Part shown: one piece after another, positions 20,433 through 27,380 of the stretch
Layout of the letters: every line of letters begins with the position of its first letter
Numbering within the stretch: the stretch's first letter is position 1
Source of the DNA: Lysobacter sp. GX 14042
Lineage (GTDB): Bacteria > Pseudomonadota > Gammaproteobacteria > Xanthomonadales > Xanthomonadaceae
Assembly: GCF_021390425.1 (NCBI RefSeq)
Contig: NZ_JAJUWY010000001.1
Span: forward strand, 558,001-622,000
Direction of reading: 5' to 3'
Length of the DNA: 64,000 nt
Notes under the pieces: model-generated
Seen by the model: the letters and a program-made list of their open reading frames with translations, nothing else
Database searches by the model: none
What the model was told of the DNA's origin: nothing
Position numbers and translations under genes: made by a program

Positions 20433-20705
20433 TCAGCGGCTGTCGCGCCGGCCCTGGTTGTGCCGGTCGGTGGTGCTGATGCTGCCGTGGGTGCCCTGCA
20501 GCCGTGCCTCGCCCTCGTGCAACTCCTGGGCCTTCACCCTGGCCTGGTCCGACTGGAAACCGGGATCGCCCGGCTGGTCGGGCTGCACGGCGCGGGCCTG
20601 CTGCGCGTCTTCCTGTTTGCGCTGCAGCAGTTCACGGGTGTTGGCCATCGCCTGTTCCGGGGTGATCGTCTTCCCCTGGCCGCTGTTCTCGCCCTGGTTG
20701 CTCAT
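20433..20705 (-). CDS. Small hydrophilic protein of unknown function
   Basis: A protein of 90 residues. The start at 20705 is set by a strong AGGAGG a few bases upstream. The protein is nearly free of hydrophobic residues, very rich in Gln, Asp, Glu and Arg, with ITPEQAMANTRELLQRKQED as its only helix-like stretch, and is probably disordered in solution. There is no signal peptide or cysteine. I do not recognise a family. Its composition is reminiscent of hydrophilin-type stress proteins, but that is inference. It stands between the rhomboid and GNAT genes on the same strand. Confidence 0.7.
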   Translation of the reverse strand: MSNQGENSGQGKTITPEQAMANTRELLQRKQEDAQQARAVQPDQPGDPGFQSDQARVKAQELHEGEARLQGTHGSISTTDRHNQGRRDSR

Positions 20706-20779
20706 GTACGCGCCTCCTGTGGTGGGTCGGCCATTCGATATCACCGGCGGCATTCATTCCCGGTGAGCACCGGGGCCGC

Positions 20780-21385
20780 TCAGCCGAACGAGGGGCGCGC
20801 CAACTCGCGCAGGAAATGGGCGCCGATCCGCGGCTCCATCAGCAGCATGAACAGCACGCCGTAGATGGCCCCCGACAGGTGGGCACTGTGGTTGACGTTG
20901 TCGGTGCCCTGCCGGTCCATCCAGAACGAATATCCGACGTAGAACACGCCGTACAGGATCGCCGGCACCGGCAGGAAGAACACGAAGATCAGCTGCCATG
21001 GGTTGAACAGGATGAAGGCGAACAGCACTGCCGACACCGCACCGGAGGCACCGAGGCTACGGTAGCGCGCGTCGTGCCGGTGGCGCAGCCAGGTCGGCAG
21101 GATCGCGATCACGATCGCCGACAGGTAGAACAGCACGAAGCCGACCGGGCCGATCATCGCCGTCACCAGCTGCTCGGCGAAACGGCCGAAGAAGAACAGC
21201 GTGATCATGTTGAACAGCAGGTGCTGCCAGTCGGCGTGGATGAAGCCGTGGGTCAGCAGGCGGTCGTACTGGCGCTGGCGGTCGATCGCCGGCGGCCACA
21301 GGATCAGCCGCTCCAGCAGCCGCGGGCGCTGCCAGGCCTGCCAGGAGACCAGCACTGTCACCGCGATGAGCACGAGGGTCAGCAT
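20780..21385 (-). CDS. Rhomboid-family intramembrane serine protease
   Basis: A protein of 201 residues with about six transmembrane helices. The catalytic Ser is in SLGASGAVSA and the catalytic His in NVNHSAHLSGAIYG, so the Ser-His dyad is complete. HADWQHLLFNM carries the conserved His-x2-Asn oxyanion element in the second helix. It should cut single-pass membrane proteins inside or near the bilayer; the substrate is not evident. It starts 3 bases after the POT transporter stop, suggesting one mRNA. Confidence 0.9.
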   Translation of the reverse strand: MLTLVLIAVTVLVSWQAWQRPRLLERLILWPPAIDRQRQYDRLLTHGFIHADWQHLLFNMITLFFFGRFAEQLVTAMIGPVGFVLFYLSAIVIAILPTWLRHRHDARYRSLGASGAVSAVLFAFILFNPWQLIFVFFLPVPAILYGVFYVGYSFWMDRQGTDNVNHSAHLSGAIYGVLFMLLMEPRIGAHFLRELARPSFG

Positions 21386-21388
21386 CGG

Positions 21389-22957
21389 TCAGGCCTCCCG
21401 GTAGTTGTCGGCCATGCGGTAACGACGCGCATAGAGCCCGAATGCCAGCGCCGCCAGCAGCGCGAACACGGCGAAGAAGAACATCTGGAAGGCCGCGGTA
21501 CTGAGCCCGGTGGTGGCGATGGAGCCGGTCACCGTGTCGTTGCGGACCGCGGCATTGGCCAGCAGCACCCACAGGTTGCCGATGGTGGTGGTCAGGTTCC
21601 AGAAGCTCATCACCACGCCCTTCATCGCCTGCGGTGCCTGGCTGTAGGCGAATTCCAGCCCGGTGGCCGAGACCAGCACCTCGCCGAAGGTCAGCAGTGC
21701 GTAGGGCAGCACCTGCCAGACGATCGACATCGCATTGCCGCCGTCCATCGCCACCTGGATGCCGCCGATGACGATCCAGGCCAGTCCGCTGAAGGCGATG
21801 CCGGCGGTCATCCGCCGCAGCGCGGTCGGCTCCCAGCCCAGTCGCTTGAGCGCGGGGTACAGCACCAGGTTGTTGAACGGGATCAGCAGCATCACCAGCG
21901 CCGGGTTCAGCGCCTGCATCTGCGAGGCGACGAACCAGTCCGGCTTGGTCATCGCGGTCCCCTGGATCACCCAGGTCGAGGCCTTCTGGTCGAACAGCGA
22001 GTAGAACGGCGTGGTCAGGGCGAAGATCACCAGCACCCGCAGCACGTTGCGCACTCCGTCGACCGCCTCCGGCGGATGCACCCCGCGGGCCCGGTCCAGC
22101 TGCATCCAGGCCCCGCCACCGACACCGGCCAGCAGCGCCACCAGGGCGATGCAGAAGGCGATCACGAAACCCAGCGACGGGATCAGCGCGAACGAGGCGG
22201 CGGCCAGCACCGCGCCCGCGAGCGCCAGCCAGAGCCCGGGACGGCCCTGCCCCGGCACCTCCCGGGTCAGGGCGGTGCGGATCACGCTGGAGAACGAGTC
22301 CGGATCCGCGGTCGTGGCCGGCGGCACCATCACGTAGTGCCTGCGCCCCAGCCAGAACACCAGGGTGGCGATGAACATCAGCAGCCCGGGGATGCCGAAC
22401 GCCACGCTGGCGCCGAAGTGCCTGAGGAACAGCGGCATCAGCAGCGAGGCGAACAGCGAGCCGAAGTTGATGATCCAGTAGAAGCCGTCGAAGACCACCT
22501 TGGCCAGGTGCTTGTTGGACTGGTCGAACTGGTCGCCCACGAACGAGGCCACCAGCGGCTTGATGCCGCCCGCACCCAGTGCGATCAGCCCCAGGCCGGC
22601 GAAGAAACCGGTGCGGTTGTCCTCGAACAGCGCCAGGCAGGCGTGGCCGGCGCAGTAGATGAGGCTGAACCACAGGATGGTGTTGTACTTGCCGAAGAAC
22701 CGGTCGGCCAGCCAGCCGCCCAGCAGCGGGAAGAAGTACACCCCGATCATGAAGGAGTGCATCAGGTCCTTGGCCACCAGCTCCCGCTCGCCGCCCTCCA
22801 TGATGTGCTGCAGCAGGGTCGAGGTGATCAGGAACTGCACCAGGATGTTGCGCATCCCGTAGAAGCTGAAGCGCTCGCAGCCCTCGTTGCCGATGATGAA
22901 GGGGATCTGGCGCGGGAAACGGCCCCTGGCAGCCGGCACGGCGGGGATCTGGGACAT
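21389..22957 (-). CDS. POT-family proton-dependent oligopeptide transporter
   Basis: A protein of 522 residues with about 12-14 membrane helices. The family signature is near the N-terminus: GNEGCERFSFYGMRNIL, giving the E-x-x-E-R proton-coupling motif at about residue 25. FYWIINFGSLFAS matches the second PTR2 signature. It should import di- and tripeptides, or related solutes, with protons. The ATG at 22957 lies just before the conserved region; the open frame extends upstream but is not protein-like. It heads a minus-strand run with the rhomboid gene. Peptide uptake next to the M3 and M14 peptidase genes suggests a peptide-scavenging neighbourhood. Confidence 0.92.
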   Translation of the reverse strand: MSQIPAVPAARGRFPRQIPFIIGNEGCERFSFYGMRNILVQFLITSTLLQHIMEGGERELVAKDLMHSFMIGVYFFPLLGGWLADRFFGKYNTILWFSLIYCAGHACLALFEDNRTGFFAGLGLIALGAGGIKPLVASFVGDQFDQSNKHLAKVVFDGFYWIINFGSLFASLLMPLFLRHFGASVAFGIPGLLMFIATLVFWLGRRHYVMVPPATTADPDSFSSVIRTALTREVPGQGRPGLWLALAGAVLAAASFALIPSLGFVIAFCIALVALLAGVGGGAWMQLDRARGVHPPEAVDGVRNVLRVLVIFALTTPFYSLFDQKASTWVIQGTAMTKPDWFVASQMQALNPALVMLLIPFNNLVLYPALKRLGWEPTALRRMTAGIAFSGLAWIVIGGIQVAMDGGNAMSIVWQVLPYALLTFGEVLVSATGLEFAYSQAPQAMKGVVMSFWNLTTTIGNLWVLLANAAVRNDTVTGSIATTGLSTAAFQMFFFAVFALLAALAFGLYARRYRMADNYREA

Positions 22958-23099
22958 CGGTCGAGAGTTCCGGGCGAAAGCGGCAAGGGTACCGGAAGGC
23001 CGGCCCGTTCCGCGCTGTGACCACTGGCCGTTGCGCCGCCTCGGGCAGGCCCGCGAGCGGGTACCATGCCCGGCTTCGAGAACACCCCGGGGATACCTG

Positions 23100-24609
23100 A
23101 TGACGACCGCCCGCCTCGCCCTGCCGGCGCTGCTCTGCCTGGCGGGCCTCGCCCTGCCCGCCCCGTCGCGCGCCGAGGCTCCGCTCACCACCCATTCCGA
23201 GCGCAGCGGCTTTGTCGAGACCGGCCGCTACCCCGAGGTGATCGAACTGTGCGGGGCCTTCGCCGCCCGCTACCCGGACGCGGTGCGCTGCACCGACTTC
23301 GGCACCAGCCCGCAGGGCCGGCCGATGAAGGCGCTGGTGGTCAGCCAGTCCGGCGCCTTCACCCCGGAGCAGGCCCGGGCGCAGGGCCTGCCGGTGACCC
23401 TGATCCAGGGCGGCATTCACGCCGGCGAGATCGACGGCAAGGACGCCGGATTCCTGGCCCTGCGCCAGCTGCTGGAGGGCGAGGTCTCGCCGGGCGTGCT
23501 GAAGATGCAGGTGTTCGTGTTCGTGCCGGTGTTCAACGTCCCGGGCACTGCGTGACGGCACCATCGACGCGCTGGCCGGGTCCGGCTCGTTGCCGCTGCC
23601 GTTCTACCCCTCCTTCGTGCAGTACGACAACCCGGCCTCGGGTTTCGAGGACGACGTGTCACCGCCGCGCTTCTCCCACGGCTACATGCCGCTGCGCAAC
23701 CGGCTCGGGATGCTGGTGGAGACCCACTCGTGGAAGGAGTACCCCGAGCGCGTGGCGATCACCCGCAACACGATCGTCGCGGTGCTCGACCTGGTCGCCG
23801 CCCACGGGGCGCGCTGGCACGGCCTGGCGCGCGAGGCCGATGCCCGGGCCGTGCGCATCGGCGGCCAGCCGGTCGAGCTGGACTACCAGGCCGGCGAGGC
23901 CTGCCGGCGGGTCGACTTCCGCGGCTACGAGTACAGCCGCACTCCGTCGGAGGTCTCCGGCGCGACCATGACCCGGTACGACGAGACCGCGCCGCAGGTC
24001 TGGAACGTCCCGCTGTGCGACGACATCCAGCCTTCGCTGGTGGTCGACGCGCCCGGGGCCGGCTACCTGGTGCCGGCCGAGCACGCCGGCCGCGTGGCCG
24101 GCAAGCTGGACCTGCACGGCGTCGGGTATACGCGCCTGGAGCAGCCGCTCCGGGATGCCCGGGTGGCGGCTTTCCGCGCCGATACGGTGGAGTTCGCGCC
24201 GCGCCCGATGGAAGGCCACCAGCGCGTGACGCTCGCCGGGGACTGGGAGGCCGAGTCGCACGACCTGGCCGCCGGCGCGCTGTTCGTGCCGATCGCCCAG
24301 CCGCGCGCGCGCATGGCGATGGCATTGCTGGAGCCGCAGGCGCCGGACTCGCTGGCCGCCTGGGGCTGGTTCAACAACGCCTTCGAGCGCAAGGAATACA
24401 TGGAGTCCTACGTCGCCGAGCAGGTCGCCCGCGAAATGCTGGGCGACCGCCGGGTCAAGGCCGAATTCGAGCGCCGGCTGCGCGAGGACCCGGAGTTCGC
24501 GGCCGACGCGCAGGCCCGGCTGGAGTTCTTCTACCGGCGCCACGAGTCCTGGGACGACCGGTTGAACCTGTACCCGGTACTGCGGGTGGACCGGGCGCCA
24601 CGGCGCTGA
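23100..24609 (+). pseudogene. M14-family zinc carboxypeptidase gene broken by an internal deletion
   Basis: The 5' part (23100-23555) encodes a signal peptide and the first catalytic segment, with two zinc ligands in GGIHAGEIDGKDAGF (HxxE). It runs to VFVPVFNVPG and then stops at TGA 23553-23555. The 3' part continues in another frame, from ALRDGTIDALAGSGS at 23545 to the stop at 24609, with FSHGYMPLRN and MLVETHSWKEYPERV, which holds the likely catalytic Glu region. Family members I recall have a stretch between these two points that carries Arg, Asn and the third zinc His. That stretch is missing. The junction lies at about 23544-23547. The gene cannot make an active enzyme unless the assembly is wrong. 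Confidence 0.82.
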
Positions 24610-24707
24610 TCCCTCGGAGGCCAGAGGCGCATGTCATTGCCGACATCTCAGAATTAAGAATGCTCTCAGCAACTTCCTCAGCGACAAAGCGGGAACGTTC
24701 GACGGAG

Positions 24708-25513
24708 ATGACGTGGCTGAGCTTCGGGAACACGGAGCACATGGGCAAGCGCAAGCGGAGGCGGAGGCGGAGCGAGATCTTCCTGGCCGAGATGGAGCAG
24801 TGGTGCCGCGGGACGTTGTTGAAGCTGATCACGCAGCACTACGCGAAGATGGGTCGCCCCGGCCGCCAGCCCTACCCGCTGGCGACGATGCTGCGCATCC
24901 ACTTCCTGCGGCAGTGATAGGCGCTGCGCTGAGTGATCCGGACATGGAAGAGACGTTTGTACGAGATACCGGTAATGCGCCGCTTCGCCCGCTTGGTTGG
25001 GCTGGACAACATCCCCGACCAACCCACGACCCTCAAATTCCGGCGTTTGCTGGAAAACGATCTGGCGCCGCAGATCCTGGAGCGGGTGAACGCACTTGGC
25101 GCGCAATGGCCAGAGTCTGACGGCAGGCGCGAACATGGTCAACGACCCAGGTGCACAAGCCGCTGCATGACAGTGAGGACACGGTCTGCGGCGATAGCAG
25201 TTATACCGGGGCGGACACGCGCGAGGAGTTGCGGGACGTGACAGCGGCGTTCTGGACCGCGGAGAAGCTATCGAAGTTGCGGGCGATGAAGAACCGGCGT
25301 GACCGCAAATACACTGAACGCTGGGGAGCACCTCAAAGGCCACCGTGCTGCCGAAGGGGGCATCCGTTCCGGGCGGTCAAGTGGCAGTTCGGCTACCTCA
25401 AGGTGCGCTATCGCCATCTGGCGAAGAACATGGCGCAGATGCGCAGCGCATCAGACACGAAGTTGCGGGTCGTGGCGGTGATCCGCCGCTGGCCACAGGC
25501 CTGCTTGGCCTGA
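24708..25513 (+). pseudogene. Decayed IS5-family transposase
   Basis: Pieces of one DDE transposase occur in order but in different frames. The N-terminal DUF772-like part lies at 24708-24917 (MGKRKRRRRRSEIFLAEMEQ, PYPLATMLRIHFLRQ). A middle part lies at about 24955-25100 (RRFARLVGLDNIPDQPTTLKFRRL). The C-terminal part lies at 25151-25513 (GDSSYTGADTREEL, then FRAVKWQFGYLKVRYRHLAKN). A Trp codon expected after RQ is now TGA and the next Tyr codon is TAG. A 5-base duplication-like insertion and an extra T follow at 24925-24960, and the segment with the first catalytic Asp is lost. No terminal inverted repeats were identified. It marks the left side of the AT-richer island. Confidence 0.85.
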
Positions 25514-25755
25514 CGCAGCGCGGCGACCATGCCTTGCTTGAGCGCACTACACGGCTGGACATGGATGGTCGCGTAAATCGGCTCGGCAGGTCAGGCGCAA
25601 GGAGCCGGACACTTGCCGCGGCCTAGTGGCAATCTTCTGTGGCGGCAGAAGGCGAGGCGGTCGTGCACGTACTGATAGAGCGAGGTGCCACCGACCAGCA
25701 GATAGACGGCGGTTAGCTACTGTCTGACCACTCTATGCGATACCCAAGCATGGCC
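25514..25755. other. Non-coding remnant DNA between the transposase relic and the island cassette
   Basis: No gene-like frame is seen here. The sequence has intermediate GC and probably contains the worn right end of the insertion element, but no inverted repeat or target duplication could be placed. The region then passes into the promoter and hairpin of the next gene. Confidence 0.5.
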
Positions 25756-25761
25756 TTGACA
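25756..25761 (+). promoter_or_regulatory. Candidate -35 box of the island cassette
   Basis: TTGACA is a perfect -35 consensus hexamer, unusual in this GC-rich window. With a spacer of 17 bases the -10 position would be GAACAT, a poor match, so an activator may be needed. The transcript would begin near 25790, at the hairpin. Confidence 0.4.
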
Positions 25762-25781
25762 CATCCTGAATGACAGTTGAA

Positions 25782-25818
25782 CATGAACAAGCGAGCACAC
25801 TGCGCTCGCTTGTTCATG
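25782..25818 (+). other. 15-bp perfect hairpin in the leader of the island cassette
   Basis: The arms 25782-25796 and 25804-25818 are perfectly complementary, with a 7-base loop ACACTGC. No T-run follows, so it is not a typical terminator. It ends 22 bases before the start codon and 10 bases before AAGGAG. It could protect the 5' end of the mRNA, serve as an operator, or be a relic of a mobile-element end. Confidence 0.6.
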
Positions 25819-25840
25819 CTCATCGACGAAGGAGTGTTAC

Positions 25841-26779
25841 ATGAAGCATATTTTGTTTTTAGTGGCGATAGGACTCGGCCTCTTCTTCTCTGTTACCGGT
25901 CGCGCCGAAGCGCAGCAGTGGGTCCTCTGCACCAATTGCTCAACAACAGCACAGTTCCAAACTGCGGCGATCTCCAAAGCTCCGGACAGGACCGGAGAGT
26001 TTCGATTTGCAGTGGGCAACCCGAACACAGGCACCATGAAGCACGTCATAGTGTTCAAAACCATGCCGGGTGAAGTCCCGCGCGGCGGATCAGCTCCAAT
26101 TCCGCAGAAACTTACTCTGGGCGGACTAGCAACGGACGCCGTCGGCTTCATCGCTAACGAAGATGAAGCCGCAGTTACCATCCCTGAGGATCCGCAACTG
26201 CTCGCAGGGCTGATGGGACCCACGTTTGGTCAAACGAACGCTGTTGTGAGCTCCGCGACTCCAGCGGAACAGCAACAGTTTGGAGCCATTGTAAAGTTGA
26301 GCAAAAACTCGATCATGGTCTCCGCACCCAATTCGTCCGGATTTTCGTCGCTCCGTGGCGCGCAAATGGAAGTAGTCAGTCCATTCTTGTATTCAGCGAT
26401 GGCTGCCGGCGCTAATCCCGCGTGGCAAGCCGCGGAGATCCCCAGTTTTTGGAAGGGATTATTCAATGCCTTAAAAAGCCTCCATGGGAAGGGCCCAACC
26501 GCATGCATTGTCTATAGGAATGGCGACAGCGCTTGTTATCAGTTGAACATCATGGATAAAAATGCTGCCCGGTACATTACCGATAGCGGGAAAGATGCGA
26601 ACGGCCAGCCAATTCCACAGACTGGTGGCATTGGCGGTGGTGGTGGCGGTAGCGGGCTCAATGTACAGCCCAATCGTCCCTCGACCGGATACATCTCGTG
26701 GAGTCGACCCTCCAGTAGTTATCTAGTCTGCTCCTACATCGGTGGAAAGCTTCACTCGTGCTACATCCAACCATTGTGA
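25841..26779 (+). CDS. Secreted protein of unknown function, island cassette gene 1
   Basis: A protein of 312 residues. A signal peptide with cleavage near GRAEA-QQ is clear, and AAGGAG lies 6 bases before the ATG. The mature protein starts with a CxxC pair (VLCTNCST). The middle is neutral and Ala/Ser/Pro rich, and a glycine hinge (GGIGGGGGGSG) stands at about residue 265. Two segments share the pattern Cys-x9-Cys-Tyr: CIVYRNGDSACY and CSYIGGKLHSCY, the latter at the extreme C-terminus. I do not recognise a family. Codon use is much more AT-rich than that of the neighbours, which suggests transfer. The next gene starts 7 bases downstream. Confidence 0.8.
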   Translation: MKHILFLVAIGLGLFFSVTGRAEAQQWVLCTNCSTTAQFQTAAISKAPDRTGEFRFAVGNPNTGTMKHVIVFKTMPGEVPRGGSAPIPQKLTLGGLATDAVGFIANEDEAAVTIPEDPQLLAGLMGPTFGQTNAVVSSATPAEQQQFGAIVKLSKNSIMVSAPNSSGFSSLRGAQMEVVSPFLYSAMAAGANPAWQAAEIPSFWKGLFNALKSLHGKGPTACIVYRNGDSACYQLNIMDKNAARYITDSGKDANGQPIPQTGGIGGGGGGSGLNVQPNRPSTGYISWSRPSSSYLVCSYIGGKLHSCYIQPL

Positions 26780-26786
26780 GGCCGCA

Positions 26787-27215
26787 ATGAAGAGAATATT
26801 TATCCCTATCGTAGTGATCGCATTAGGTAGCGCAGGTTTTGCAGCGGCAGCGATTCAGTATGAAGCGCGGGCATCAGCTGCCTCGGACGCAGTATCTAGG
26901 AAACTAGACGTAGTGGGCTCCATACTTTTGGACGCAGAGGGTCGCATGCGTTCGGATAGTGAAGTAGCTAGTGCAGCGAGGGAGCTATTAGCCATACAGA
27001 TAATTCTGGCCGGCCAAGAATTTCCAGCAATGACGGAAGATGCTCAGCGACGTGTCCTTGAAACGGTGAAACACGTGGAGCGCCAGGAAGGGTTAACTCG
27101 TATTACGGATGAAGGCCTGCAGCGTTGGGCCACAATCACGCGAGAATGCTTGACTTCAAGTGAAATACCCAGATCCTGCGGACTCGAACTTCCATCAAAC
27201 ATTTTGGCGCGGTAA
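26787..27215 (+). CDS. Membrane-anchored or secreted protein of unknown function, island cassette gene 2
   Basis: A protein of 142 residues. A GAGG site at 26778-26781 and the 7-base gap to the previous stop indicate co-transcription. The first 25 residues form a signal peptide or signal anchor (IFIPIVVIALGSAGFAAAA). The rest is predicted helical and charged, with two cysteines near the end (TRECLTSS and RSCGLE). No domain is recognised. AT-rich codons match the first cassette gene. Possible partnership with that secreted protein is inferred from the shared transcript only. A 12-bp hairpin follows the stop. Confidence 0.75.
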   Translation: MKRIFIPIVVIALGSAGFAAAAIQYEARASAASDAVSRKLDVVGSILLDAEGRMRSDSEVASAARELLAIQIILAGQEFPAMTEDAQRRVLETVKHVERQEGLTRITDEGLQRWATITRECLTSSEIPRSCGLELPSNILAR

Positions 27216-27221
27216 CTAGCC

Positions 27222-27257
27222 GACCGCGACGCCAAGCAGGCGTCGCGGTCATATTCG
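27222..27257 (+). terminator. Hairpin terminator candidate of the island cassette
   Basis: A 12-bp perfect stem (27222-27233 with 27239-27250) closes an AAGCA loop and is followed by ATATTCG, a weak U-tract. It stands 7 bases after the stop of cassette gene 2. Confidence 0.6.
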
Positions 27258-27380
27258 TTCTAGGCAAAGGTTTTAATCAGGCTATGCCACAGGAACTTTA
27301 CTTTCTCCATGCAATACTCGCGCTTGTTGATTGAGCATGGTCTCACGCTCTTGAAAAAGAAGGTGAAGTTGCTTTCAGCG

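Noticed and set aside
24708-25513. An active insertion sequence
   Set aside because: Stops, insertions and a missing catalytic segment; no terminal inverted repeats found.
25782-25818. Rho-independent terminator before the island cassette
   Set aside because: No U-tract follows the stem, and no upstream gene would need it.
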